NCBI GenBank assembly: GCA_965178585.1
Contig: OZ238267.1
Location: 2,914,001-2,978,000 of the forward strand
Reading direction: 5' to 3'
Source: Marifrigoribacter sp965178585
Lineage (GTDB): Bacteria; Bacteroidota; Bacteroidia; Flavobacteriales; Flavobacteriaceae
DNA length: 64,000 nt
This document shows, in pieces, positions 9,665 through 17,749 of this stretch. The notes below the pieces were generated by a model. The model searched no databases, was not told the DNA's origin, and was given only the letters and a program-made list of their open reading frames with translations. The position numbers were made by a program, and so were the translations under genes. Within the stretch, counting starts at the first letter, position 1; each line of letters starts with the position of its first letter.

Positions 9665-9928
9665 ATGGGAGAACAAAAAAGAAAAGAGCAAAAAAAGGAC
9701 CAAGGACAATTTATATTTCAAAAAAAGAATTATAAATTTATGCTTATCGGTATTGCATTTATCGCATTAGGATTTATCCTTATGGCAGGTGGAGGTAGTG
9801 ATGACCCTGCAGTTTTTAATCCTGAAATATATAGCTGGAGACGTATTCGATTAGCACCTACACTTATTCTTATTGGATTTGCTATAGAAATGTATGCCAT
9901 ATTACTGAATCCTAATAAGGAAAAGTAA
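9665..9928 (+). CDS. DUF3098 family membrane protein
   Basis: An 87-residue two-helix membrane protein of the DUF3098 family, which is found in Bacteroidota next to ftsX and uppP. The N-terminus is very lysine-rich and cytoplasmic, followed by FIFQKKNYKFMLIGIAFIAL and the GGGSDDPAVFNPEIYSWRRI loop that is the family hallmark, then a second helix (LAPTLILIGFAIEMYAILL). The stop codon abuts the uppP ATG (9928/9929), which implies translational coupling. Its function is not known; the constant neighbourhood suggests a part in envelope synthesis or division. Confidence 0.85.
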   Translation: MGEQKRKEQKKDQGQFIFQKKNYKFMLIGIAFIALGFILMAGGGSDDPAVFNPEIYSWRRIRLAPTLILIGFAIEMYAILLNPNKEK

Positions 9929-10723
9929 ATGGATAGTTTAGATGCTATTATCCTAGGAGTAATCCAAGGTTTTACAGAATTCCTTCCAGTTTCTTCAAGT
10001 GGTCATTTAGAATTAGGAAAAGCTATTTTAGGTGACAATTCTATCCCTGAAGACAGTTTGTTATTTACCGTTGTGCTTCACTTTGCAACCGCTTTAAGTA
10101 CCATCGTAGTTTTCAGAAAAGACGTTTGGGAAATTATAAGCGGATTATTAAAATTTAAATGGAATAAGGAAACTCAATTTTCTGTAAAGATTATTATTTC
10201 TATGATTCCGGCTGTTGTAATTGGTTTATTATTCGAAGAGCAATTAGAATCTTTTTTTGGTGGAAGTACCGCCTTTGTAGGAGCTATGTTATTAATAACA
10301 GCTCTTTTACTTTGGTTGGCAGATCGTTCTAAAAAAACTGGAAAGAAGGTATCTAACTCCAATGCATTTGTCATTGGGATTGCTCAAGCAATTGCGATGC
10401 TACCAGGAATTTCAAGAAGTGGAGCTACTATATCAACTTCGGTTTTATTAGGGAATGATAAAAGCAATGCTGCTCGCTTTTCATTTTTAATGGTGGTCCC
10501 TCTTATCTTCGGAAAGATTGCTAAAGATATTGTTGGAGGCGAATTATTTTCAGAATCCATTAATTATACCTCGCTAAGTTTAGGTTTTTTTGCTGCTTTT
10601 ATTAGTGGTTTAATTGCTTGTACTTGGATGATAAAACTAGTGAAACAAAGCAAACTGACTTATTTTTCAATCTACTGTGTTATAGTAGGATTGATAGCTA
10701 TTGGCTTAAGCTTTTACAATTAA
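9929..10723 (+). CDS. uppP: Undecaprenyl-diphosphatase UppP/BacA
   Basis: Integral membrane enzyme that removes a phosphate from undecaprenyl diphosphate to recycle the lipid carrier used for peptidoglycan and surface polysaccharides; excess confers bacitracin resistance. The catalytic segments are visible: FLPVSSSGHLELGKA at about residues 18-32 and PGISRSGATIS at about 156-166. The 264-residue length and about eight hydrophobic helices fit the family. It abuts DUF3098 upstream and truB starts 3 bp after its stop, so the three are probably one operon. Confidence 0.95.
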   Translation: MDSLDAIILGVIQGFTEFLPVSSSGHLELGKAILGDNSIPEDSLLFTVVLHFATALSTIVVFRKDVWEIISGLLKFKWNKETQFSVKIIISMIPAVVIGLLFEEQLESFFGGSTAFVGAMLLITALLLWLADRSKKTGKKVSNSNAFVIGIAQAIAMLPGISRSGATISTSVLLGNDKSNAARFSFLMVVPLIFGKIAKDIVGGELFSESINYTSLSLGFFAAFISGLIACTWMIKLVKQSKLTYFSIYCVIVGLIAIGLSFYN

Positions 10724-10725
10724 AT

Positions 10726-11418
10726 ATGGAATCTTTAGAAGCATATAAAGAAGGTAAAGTACTGCTTATTGATAAGCCATTAAATTGGACTTCATTTCAA
10801 GTAGTAAATAAAATTCGCTGGTTAATTAAACAACAATTTGGGATTAAAAAAATTAAAGTGGGTCACGCTGGAACCTTAGACCCATTAGCTACGGGATTAC
10901 TTATCCTTTGCACAGGAAAATTCACCAAGCAAATTGAAACCTACCAAGCACAAGTAAAGGAATATACAGGAACTATTACATTGGGTGCTACGACTCCAAG
11001 TTTTGACTTAGAAACCGAAGTGAATCAGACTTTTGACATTTCTGATATTACTGAGGAAGCTATTAAAAACAACACACATCAATTTATTGGAGAAACCCAA
11101 CAACAACCTCCCGTTTTTTCTGCTTTAAAAAAAGATGGAAAACGATTGTACGAGTATGCTCGTGAAGGTGAAAAAGTTGAAATCCCAACAAGAACCATTA
11201 CCATCAATGAATTTGAAATCACAAAAATAGAATTACCTAAAGTAGCATTTAGAGTGGTTTGTAGTAAAGGAACCTACATCCGTTCTTTGGCTCATGATTT
11301 TGGAAAAACACTGAATAATGGCGCACATCTTTCGGCTTTGCGAAGAACTAAAATTGGTGATTTTTCTGTAGCAAATGCTGTTGGGGTTGTAGAATTTGAA
11401 GAAGCTTTTAAAGCTTGA
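10726..11418 (+). CDS. truB: tRNA pseudouridine(55) synthase
   Basis: TruB makes pseudouridine 55 in the T-loop of tRNAs. The catalytic region KVGHAGTLDPLATGLLIL is at about residues 44-61 and holds the essential aspartate in GTLDPLA. KPLNWTSFQVV near the N-terminus and YIRSLAHDFG near residue 185 are family signatures. I place the start at ATG 10726 (MESLEAYKEG), 3 bp after the uppP stop; an upstream ATG at 10618 lies inside uppP and would add 36 unrelated residues. The resulting 230 residues is short because no C-terminal PUA domain is visible, as is usual for many Bacteroidota TruB. Confidence 0.93.
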   Translation: MESLEAYKEGKVLLIDKPLNWTSFQVVNKIRWLIKQQFGIKKIKVGHAGTLDPLATGLLILCTGKFTKQIETYQAQVKEYTGTITLGATTPSFDLETEVNQTFDISDITEEAIKNNTHQFIGETQQQPPVFSALKKDGKRLYEYAREGEKVEIPTRTITINEFEITKIELPKVAFRVVCSKGTYIRSLAHDFGKTLNNGAHLSALRRTKIGDFSVANAVGVVEFEEAFKA

Positions 11419-11456
11419 TTATCTTTTAACTATTTATAATTAAGTATATTAGTACT

Positions 11457-12158
11457 ATGAATTTTAATTATTCATATAAAGCATTTGTTATCACTTTACT
11501 ATTAGTAGGGAATCTTTATTTACTGTTTTATTTTACAAAACTACCTGTTAGACAATCAGTTCCCGAAGAAGAATATGAAATAGAATATGTTAGTGAAGAA
11601 ATCCTCCCTGAAGAAGATTTAGCTAAAGTTACATATGAAAAAACTAAAATTGAAACTCACCAAGTATATAATGAAGCAGAACAATTTATAAAAGAAATTG
11701 AATCAACCCGAGATGAAGACCATGAATCTATAGAAGATAAATTATCCGAAATTAGCGATGCTATTTCTGATTCAAATTCTGAAAGGGTCGATATATCGCC
11801 ATCAGAAAAAGAGGTTCCCGATAATAAAGAATCGAAATCTAATAAAATAGAAAATACACTTACTACTAAAAATAACTCAAAAAGCACTAATAGTTATCGA
11901 TTGATAAACCGAAATGTACTTTTTTTTCCCAACCCGGTTTATACTTGTGAAAGCTTTGGAAAAGTTGTTTTGCATATTGAGGTAAATTCCGAAGGAAAAG
12001 TAATAATGACCTCTGTAAACAAAAATTCGTCAACTACCACAAATTTATGTTTGATTGATAGTGCCGTAGAATATGCAAAAAAGGCTCGCTTTACAAAAGA
12101 TGCAAACAAGCCTTCTCAAATGGGAAGTATTACCTATGTGTTTCCTGGTCAGGATTAA
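11457..12158 (+). CDS. TonB-like protein with C-terminal energy-transducer domain
   Basis: This 233-residue protein has the TonB plan: one membrane anchor near the N-terminus (about residues 9-27), a long, acidic, low-complexity periplasmic linker (about 35-145), and a C-terminal domain starting PNPVYTCESFGKVVLHIEV that resembles the TonB C-terminal fold used to contact receptors. TonB couples the proton-motive force to outer-membrane receptors. The linker is Glu/Ser-rich rather than Pro/Lys-rich, and no ExbB/ExbD gene is adjacent, so it could be a TonB-fold scaffold instead. It lies 38 bp after truB, and its stop directly abuts the convergent thioredoxin-like gene. Confidence 0.65.
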   Translation: MNFNYSYKAFVITLLLVGNLYLLFYFTKLPVRQSVPEEEYEIEYVSEEILPEEDLAKVTYEKTKIETHQVYNEAEQFIKEIESTRDEDHESIEDKLSEISDAISDSNSERVDISPSEKEVPDNKESKSNKIENTLTTKNNSKSTNSYRLINRNVLFFPNPVYTCESFGKVVLHIEVNSEGKVIMTSVNKNSSTTTNLCLIDSAVEYAKKARFTKDANKPSQMGSITYVFPGQD

Positions 12159-12782
12159 TTAATCAATTAGTTTTAACAAATCTCCAGCAATACATTTTCC
12201 TTTATTCTGGTTGTACCAAACTTGAATTTCTTTTTTAAACTCAGGAGTTAAAGTACCATGTGCTGTTTTAAAGTCAATCGTTCTATTAATCACAGTTGTT
12301 GGTGAAGGTCCCCAATCGTTGATCACTTCTTGTGTATCATTATCAAATGCAATAAGCTTGGGAATAGACATAGACCCATTGGTTAAAAACCTATTCATTA
12401 GCTCTTCATTTTCATCACGATGCAACACTTTAAAATCTATATTTTTAGCTTGATCCACCAATTTATTCATAACAGGCATCGCATGAGCAGCATCACCACA
12501 CCAACTTTCAGTTAACACTAGCCAAGTTATATTTTTATCATATTTTTGAAACTGGTCTAAAATTTCTTCATCAATTTTTAAGGTTTTATCCAAGCGTTTC
12601 ATTCGTGAATTATTCAATAACGTATAATTAGATAAAGCTTCTGATTGATAAGGCCCAGAAGTAGTTCCATTTTTAACATGAATCGCTACTTGTTCTCTAT
12701 AATCTTGATAACTAATTGCTTTTTTTAAGCTTTCCTTTACTAAGGTATTGGTTTCTGTTTTTGTAATGTTTTTTATTTCCAT
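12159..12782 (-). CDS. Thioredoxin-like protein with a single active-site Cys
   Basis: A 207-residue protein of the Thioredoxin_9 type. After an N-terminal helical segment of about 80 residues comes a thioredoxin-fold core beginning ITWLVLTESWCGDAAHAMPV; the cis-proline side is SMSIPKLIAF. The usual WCxxC is WCGDA, so only Cys95 remains and the second cysteine is replaced by alanine at 98. Classic dithiol reductase activity is therefore unlikely; a monothiol, glutathione- or bacillithiol-type, or binding role is possible. It has no signal peptide and should be cytoplasmic. It converges on the TonB-like gene with no space for a terminator and is divergent from tag. Confidence 0.75.
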   Translation of the reverse strand: MEIKNITKTETNTLVKESLKKAISYQDYREQVAIHVKNGTTSGPYQSEALSNYTLLNNSRMKRLDKTLKIDEEILDQFQKYDKNITWLVLTESWCGDAAHAMPVMNKLVDQAKNIDFKVLHRDENEELMNRFLTNGSMSIPKLIAFDNDTQEVINDWGPSPTTVINRTIDFKTAHGTLTPEFKKEIQVWYNQNKGKCIAGDLLKLID

Positions 12783-12841
12783 AGCAACTAAGACGATGTT
12801 TTTAATAAAAACTTACTACTTTTAAAATTCAATAGATTTTT

Positions 12842-13405
12842 ATGGAAAAAACAAGATGTGCTTGGTGTGGAGATGATCCTTTATATGTTGCTTATCATGA
12901 TAATGAATGGGGAGTTCCTGTTTATGATGATCAAACCTTATTCGAGTTTTTAATATTAGAAACCTTTCAAGCAGGTTTGAGTTGGATTACTATACTTAGA
13001 AAAAGGGAGAATTTTAGAAAAGCTTTTGATCAATTCGATTATAAAAAGATAGCTTACTATTCTGAAGAAAAAATAGCTTCTTTATTACAAGATGCTGGTA
13101 TAATAAGAAATAAGTTAAAGGTAAGATCTGCTGTAACTAATGCTCAACATTTTATGGAAATTCAAGAAGAATTTGGTAGTTTCAGTACTTTTATCTGGAA
13201 TTTTGTAGATGGAAAACCTATAAAAAATAACTTTAAATCTTTATCGGAATGTCCTGCTAATACACCTTTAAGTGATGAAATTAGTAAAGATTTAAAAAAA
13301 CGTGGTTTTAAATTTGTAGGAACCACTGTTATTTATGCGCATATGCAGGCCACCGGAATGGTGAACGATCACATTGAAAATTGTTTTAGATACAATGAAG
13401 TATAA
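12842..13405 (+). CDS. tag: DNA-3-methyladenine glycosylase I
   Basis: Tag excises 3-methyladenine from alkylated DNA in base-excision repair. The N-terminal RCAWCGDDPLYVAYHDNEWG is the family signature. The structural zinc ligands known from the E. coli enzyme (Cys4, His17, His175, Cys179) have clear equivalents here at Cys6, His19, His177 and Cys181. SWITILRKRENFRKAF around residue 47 belongs to the base-recognition helix-hairpin-helix fold. At 187 residues the protein is full length. It is divergent from the thioredoxin-like gene and its stop is 2 bp from the end of the convergent small TPR-like gene. Confidence 0.95.
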   Translation: MEKTRCAWCGDDPLYVAYHDNEWGVPVYDDQTLFEFLILETFQAGLSWITILRKRENFRKAFDQFDYKKIAYYSEEKIASLLQDAGIIRNKLKVRSAVTNAQHFMEIQEEFGSFSTFIWNFVDGKPIKNNFKSLSECPANTPLSDEISKDLKKRGFKFVGTTVIYAHMQATGMVNDHIENCFRYNEV

Positions 13406-13407
13406 AC

Positions 13408-13746
13408 TTAGTTAGTTCCTAAGGTTGACATTTCTTCTATTTTCCTTTCATACAAACCCAACGCTTTAAGGGATTGATAATAACGAAACAGCAATGTTTT
13501 GTCAGTTACTTTTTCTTCTTCAAAAAGTTTTTCAAACCATATTTTAGATTCAGCATATTCACTTCTAAAATAAGTTGCATTTGCTAGGTCTTTATAAACA
13601 GATGGAGTTCCGTAGCCTTCTTTAACTACTTGTTTATAAACTTTTACAAGATCAATATCTCGATTTACATTTATTTTCTTATCACTTTGAGAAAAACAAA
13701 ATGTAGTGATAAAGAAAAATATAAAAAGCAATCTAATATGACTCAT
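13408..13746 (-). CDS. Small exported TPR-like protein
   Basis: No named family is certain. From ATG 13746 the product is 112 residues with a signal peptide (MSHIRLLFIFFFITTFCFSQ); an upstream ATG at 13791 would place 15 residues before this signal sequence and is less likely. The mature part contains one or two tetratricopeptide-like helix pairs: VYKQVVKEGYGTPSVYKDLA and then ANATYFRSEYAESKIWFEKL. Similar helices occur at the N-terminus of flavobacterial OmpA/PorE-type proteins, but the OmpA part is absent, so it is either a separate short conserved protein or a truncated remnant. I recall short flavobacterial proteins of this kind. Confidence 0.55.
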   Translation of the reverse strand: MSHIRLLFIFFFITTFCFSQSDKKINVNRDIDLVKVYKQVVKEGYGTPSVYKDLANATYFRSEYAESKIWFEKLFEEEKVTDKTLLFRYYQSLKALGLYERKIEEMSTLGTN

Positions 13747-13843
13747 AAATGGGATAAAAAAAACTGTAGGTAAATATGAATAAATTTTCAAACTTATTAT
13801 TTACATCTACTGTTTTTTTATTAACAATATGATATTTACATTC

Positions 13844-15598
13844 CTAAAGCTTAATTACTTTTTTAGTTACTTTTCCGAAATCTCCTTCAAAAGTTACGAA
13901 AAGAGCACCTTTCCATTGATCGTTTAAATCTAAGGTTAAAACTCCATTTCCATTTTCTAACGTAGTCGTATTTAACTTTTGACCTAATACATTAAAAATT
14001 GAAATGTATAATTTTCCTCCTATTTGGTTTAAACTAAAAGAAACATTCCCTTCTGTTGGATTTGGATAAGGAGCCGAAATATTATTATTTGCCCAATCTT
14101 CGGCAGAAAGGTTTTCAACCAAAATTGTCCAATATCCTTCAGGTGCTACAATAGGCCTAGTTAATGTTTTTCCAGAGTTTGCAACTGCTTCTATATAATA
14201 TTCAATATTGTTTGATGTTGGAGCAATTATTAAATCTGCCGACCAATCATCATCACTTACTAAACTCATTGATGTAGAGTTAAAATCTGAAGACCCTTCT
14301 TCTCTCCATAATACGGTTGCCTCACTAACTCCAGAATTATGCTTAATCATAGCATTAATAGCAACTGTTGTATTTGCGTTTGCATCATCTATAGGTTGGT
14401 GAACAATCCAAAGAGGGTCATCAACTCCAATCGTGTGAGTGATACAATGAATAGCTCCTAAACTTGCTATTAGGTTTTCTTCTGGATTATCAACATCAAT
14501 TCCTACGACATTATATCCTGGTAATAATTCTTGAATATATGCCAATGCAGGTTCATCTACTTCAGGCCTATAGGTTGGAACTATAATCGATTTATTAATA
14601 AAAACAGCATTACTAAAAGTTCTATAATAACCTCCTGTATCAGGATAGCTGCCAGAGGTGCTTGGAGGAGCATCAATCCATTTAACATCGTAAGGTGTCC
14701 CGAAAGGTGATTGAAAGTTACTTAATACATAATCGATATTTGCTTCAATTTGTGGTCCATCTGCAACACCATTTGGATACTTACTAACCAATAAAGTTTC
14801 TTCATCTAATAACTTCATATGCATATCGATATGATGAATAGCATCATAAGGAAGAGTCTCCATTTTTATGTAATTTTCGATTCCCATATAAGCATACATA
14901 ATACCATCTATTTCCTCTTCCGTTTTAGCAGAAACTCCATAAGGATTTCCAGGTTCATTTTCATCTAAAATAAGTTTGGAAGCAAATGCATTTCCTAATC
15001 CGTCAGACATATAATTACCACCTGTATTTACCAAATCATTAGTCCCTGTATCAGTTACGTAAATAGGCATCCCTACCATATTAGCATGAGCAGTAGGCAT
15101 AATATTATCTAAAGGACGAGGACGATTGTAAATCCAATCTGTAAGAGCTCTTTCTCCAACATCTTCTGAATAGATAGTATTTCCAGCATAATCACGAATC
15201 CATATACTATTACTGCCAACATTTAAAAACTCTACATTCGTTAAATCTACACCTTCACCAGTTAGGTAATTAGATACACTAGTTTCGTTTTGAGTGGTAA
15301 TTAAAACTTTACATTCATCAATTCCAACCTCTACGATTTGTTTCAAAATATTTTTATAACCTTCAGTCCATCTTATTACCAAATACTCTACTTCTTCCCA
15401 TTCTGCAGCAGCACGTACAGGTCCCGTTGGGGGATCTGACATTTGACTGCTTCTAAATTGAAATTGCGGAAGTAGTTCTTTTTCAGTTTGAGTTAATCCT
15501 TTTGGAAGCAAGCTCTCTTCTTGTGCAAATGAACTAAAAGAGCTCATAAACAATACCATTAATAAAGAGATTTTTAGAGTTATGTATTTCATTTTCAA
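13844..15598 (-). CDS. T9SS-secreted peptidylarginine/agmatine deiminase family protein
   Basis: This 584-residue protein joins a signal peptide (1-25, ending SSFA), a guanidino-modifying deiminase domain (about 35-405), a short beta-rich domain (about 410-495) and a T9SS type A sorting domain (about 505-584, with APYPNPTEGNVSFSL and FNVLGQKL). It resembles the Porphyromonas gingivalis peptidylarginine deiminase PPAD. The catalytic pattern is intact: Asp136 in WIRDYAG, His256 and Asp258 in HHIDMH, Asn330 in the FSNAVF stretch, and the nucleophile Cys385 in GAIHC. It should convert arginine side chains or a small guanidine compound to citrulline or a urea derivative outside the cell or on its surface. 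It is monocistronic. Confidence 0.85.
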   Translation of the reverse strand: MKMKYITLKISLLMVLFMSSFSSFAQEESLLPKGLTQTEKELLPQFQFRSSQMSDPPTGPVRAAAEWEEVEYLVIRWTEGYKNILKQIVEVGIDECKVLITTQNETSVSNYLTGEGVDLTNVEFLNVGSNSIWIRDYAGNTIYSEDVGERALTDWIYNRPRPLDNIMPTAHANMVGMPIYVTDTGTNDLVNTGGNYMSDGLGNAFASKLILDENEPGNPYGVSAKTEEEIDGIMYAYMGIENYIKMETLPYDAIHHIDMHMKLLDEETLLVSKYPNGVADGPQIEANIDYVLSNFQSPFGTPYDVKWIDAPPSTSGSYPDTGGYYRTFSNAVFINKSIIVPTYRPEVDEPALAYIQELLPGYNVVGIDVDNPEENLIASLGAIHCITHTIGVDDPLWIVHQPIDDANANTTVAINAMIKHNSGVSEATVLWREEGSSDFNSTSMSLVSDDDWSADLIIAPTSNNIEYYIEAVANSGKTLTRPIVAPEGYWTILVENLSAEDWANNNISAPYPNPTEGNVSFSLNQIGGKLYISIFNVLGQKLNTTTLENGNGVLTLDLNDQWKGALFVTFEGDFGKVTKKVIKL

Positions 15599-15616
15599 TA
15601 TTTTTTACGAAGATAC

Positions 15617-16270
15617 TTAAATATCATTTTTTATGCTTAGATATTTTAAGAATTCCTTTCTTGGAATTTCTTTTGCCCCAAGTCGTTCTAAATGGGGGGT
15701 ATACATTTGGCAGTCAATTAATTGATATTTTTTAGCTTTAAGCTTTTCTACTAAATAATACAAACCAACTTTAGAAGCATCACTAACACTACTAAACATA
15801 CTTTCACCACAAAACACTTTTTTATCAATCAAATCAATACCGTACAAACCTCCTACCAATTCATTTTCTAACCAAACCTCAACTGAAGTTGCATGACCTA
15901 TCTTATTTAATTTAATATAGGCTTCTTCCATTTGTTTTGTAATCCAAGTCCCTTGTTGTCCATCTCTTTTTATTTGAGAACAGTTTTTTATAACTTCTGT
16001 AAAGCAAGTATTATATGTGATGTTAAATTTATTTTTCTGAATGGTTTTTTTTAAGCTTTTTGAAACTTTTAAATCCTTTAAAAATAATACCATTCTTGGG
16101 TCTGGACTCCACCATAAAATAGGTTGATATTCATCAAACCAAGGAAATATTCCTGAACGATAAGCATGCATCAATCTTTTAACAGTAAGATCGCCGCCAA
16201 TAGCAAGAAAACCTTCGTTATCTGCTTCCTCGGGATTTGGAAACCAAATAGAATGTGATAAATGATGCAT
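15617..16270 (-). CDS. aat: Leucyl/phenylalanyl-tRNA--protein transferase
   Basis: Aat adds Leu or Phe to proteins with N-terminal Arg or Lys, marking them for ClpS/ClpAP degradation in the N-end rule pathway. The N-terminal stretch FPNPEEADNEGFLAIGGDL and YRSGIFPWFDEYQPILWWSP are unmistakable for the family, as is GGLYGIDLIDKKVFCGESMF around residue 137. At 217 residues the enzyme is full length. It is preceded by a terminator that separates it from the DUF3127 gene and stands 18 bp upstream of the PAD-like gene on the same strand. Confidence 0.95.
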   Translation of the reverse strand: MHHLSHSIWFPNPEEADNEGFLAIGGDLTVKRLMHAYRSGIFPWFDEYQPILWWSPDPRMVLFLKDLKVSKSLKKTIQKNKFNITYNTCFTEVIKNCSQIKRDGQQGTWITKQMEEAYIKLNKIGHATSVEVWLENELVGGLYGIDLIDKKVFCGESMFSSVSDASKVGLYYLVEKLKAKKYQLIDCQMYTPHLERLGAKEIPRKEFLKYLSIKNDI

Positions 16271-16286
16271 AACTATAAAAACACAA

Positions 16287-16324
16287 AAAGCCTAAAGAAT
16301 ACAGGATTGTACTCTTTAGGCTTT
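16287..16324 (-). terminator. Intrinsic terminator of the DUF3127 gene
   Basis: AAAGCCTAAAGA (16287-16298) pairs with TCTTTAGGCTTT (16313-16324); on the minus strand a T-rich stretch follows. It lies only 17 bp before the aat start, so aat must be expressed from read-through or a promoter in the hairpin region. Confidence 0.8.
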
Positions 16325-16346
16325 ATTAAAATTAAATTTAAAAAAA

Positions 16347-16724
16347 CTAGAAAGGTAAATCGTCTTCTCCTTCAGTTTTAATATTATCTGCTGCTTGAAA
16401 CACTTCTTCTGGTGGCATTGGAGGCATATCTGGAGTACTTGTAGCTGCGGCTAAATTCTCAATTCTCCAACCTTGAATAGAGTTAAAATACTTTACTTCG
16501 CCTTGTGGGTTGGTCCACTCTCTTCCTCTTAAATTGATACTGATTTTTACATCTTGTCCAATTGCAAAATTATTTAAAAGATCTGTTTTATCTTGTACAA
16601 ATTCCACCATAATTGATTGTGGATATTGTTCAGCTGTTGTAACAACTACTTCTCTTTTTCTAAAACCATTGCTTCCAAAGGTTTGTGTTTCTCCAATTAC
16701 TTTAATCTTTCCTTGTACTTCCAT
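16347..16724 (-). CDS. DUF3127 family OB-fold-like protein
   Basis: A 125-residue protein of the DUF3127 family, common in Bacteroidota. MEVQGKIKVIGETQTFGSNG followed by FRKREVVVTTAEQYPQSIMV and then NLRGREWTNPQGEVKYFNSI is the full conserved core, predicted to form an OB-like beta barrel. The tail is proline- and acid-rich and ends DDLPF, strikingly similar to the acidic C-terminal tip of single-stranded DNA-binding proteins (the tip that recruits partners). A role in DNA metabolism is therefore plausible but not proven. It is 19 bp downstream of the flavin reductase gene. Confidence 0.8.
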   Translation of the reverse strand: MEVQGKIKVIGETQTFGSNGFRKREVVVTTAEQYPQSIMVEFVQDKTDLLNNFAIGQDVKISINLRGREWTNPQGEVKYFNSIQGWRIENLAAATSTPDMPPMPPEEVFQAADNIKTEGEDDLPF

Positions 16725-16743
16725 CTTAAATCTATTTTTTAAC

Positions 16744-17634
16744 TTACTTTATATTCATTAAATCGATTGCTAATAACAATCTAAATGCATCAAAAACAAT
16801 GCCTTTTTGAAGCATGTCTTGTGCTTGTTTTTGTGTGTTTTCTTTATTTGCCGTATTTATATGTGGACATTTTTCAATTCCCATTTTAACAAACTCTTTA
16901 ACCTCTTCTTCTGTTGGAATTCTTTCAGAATTTCCTAAAATCCCAAGGTCATTTCCTGTTAAAACAGTACTAGTTTTTATTGATTCTGGTAAAGCATCTA
17001 CCCCTATACCCATAGTTTTTATTGGTTTTATTACTTCAAACATTCCTTCTTTAGATCTGTTATACCAATTACCTCCCATACGTGCAACGGTATCTATTTT
17101 TACAGGATCTATTTTATCTTCAGCATCTAGAATCGATTCATCTATATGCAATTTTACTACTTCTGCAACAATTAAATTTCCAGCTCCTCCTTCTGTTCCT
17201 AAAGCAATCACATCGTTTACTTTACATTCAAATTGAACAGGAGACTCGCCAACTCGTGGTGGTTTTACCATATCTGAAGTTACCTCGGTAAATCCAGCCT
17301 TTACAAATTCATTAACTCCATCTGGATATTCGGTAGATGATAAAGACATTTGCTGAACCATTGCATGGTTAACAATACTTATCACCACTTCCTTGGTTTT
17401 TAATACATTTTCTAATGTGTGTTTTGTTGTATTATCCCGTACTCTTCTCGCAGGCGAAAAAACTAAAATTGGAGGATTGGCACTAAAAACATTAAAAAAA
17501 CTAAAGGGAGATAAATTTACATTCCCCCCTTCATCTACAGTACTTGCAAACGCAATAGGGCGAGGTGAAACGGCACTTAATAAATAACCGTGTAATTTAG
17601 CAGTACTAACTTCTTGAGGTGTAATTGACATCAT
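16744..17634 (-). CDS. Flavin reductase family protein
   Basis: A flavin reductase-like, FMN-binding split-barrel protein, expected to bind FMN and possibly pass electrons to a partner oxygenase. LLSAVSPRPIAFASTVDEGG and NLSPFSFFNVFSANPPILVF near the N-terminus are the family's flavin-binding signature. The start is taken as ATG 17634 (MMSITPQEV, 296 residues) because a TATATTTG promoter element lies at 17641-17648, inside the longer reading frame that begins at 17697. The C-terminal part (about residues 200-296) is an extra helical extension beyond the core barrel. No partner monooxygenase lies nearby. Confidence 0.85.
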   Translation of the reverse strand: MMSITPQEVSTAKLHGYLLSAVSPRPIAFASTVDEGGNVNLSPFSFFNVFSANPPILVFSPARRVRDNTTKHTLENVLKTKEVVISIVNHAMVQQMSLSSTEYPDGVNEFVKAGFTEVTSDMVKPPRVGESPVQFECKVNDVIALGTEGGAGNLIVAEVVKLHIDESILDAEDKIDPVKIDTVARMGGNWYNRSKEGMFEVIKPIKTMGIGVDALPESIKTSTVLTGNDLGILGNSERIPTEEEVKEFVKMGIEKCPHINTANKENTQKQAQDMLQKGIVFDAFRLLLAIDLMNIK

Positions 17635-17640
17635 CGGTTG

Positions 17641-17648
17641 CAAATATA
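17641..17648 (-). promoter_or_regulatory. -7 promoter element of the flavin reductase gene
   Basis: TATATTTG on the minus strand is a perfect TAnnTTTG. It ends 6 bp from the first ATG of the tandem ATGATG, which implies an almost leaderless mRNA. No clear -33 TTTG is visible. Confidence 0.5.
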
Positions 17649-17749
17649 TTGAAACCACACCTTGTGTAAAAATATGTTTATACAATAATATCAACATATT
17701 TACTTTATATTTACTCTAAAGCATCGATAGGAAATTATTAAAAAGAATT

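Noticed and set aside
10618..10725. Earlier ATG for truB
   Set aside because: It lies inside uppP in another frame and adds residues unlike TruB; ATG 10726 follows the uppP stop by 3 bp.
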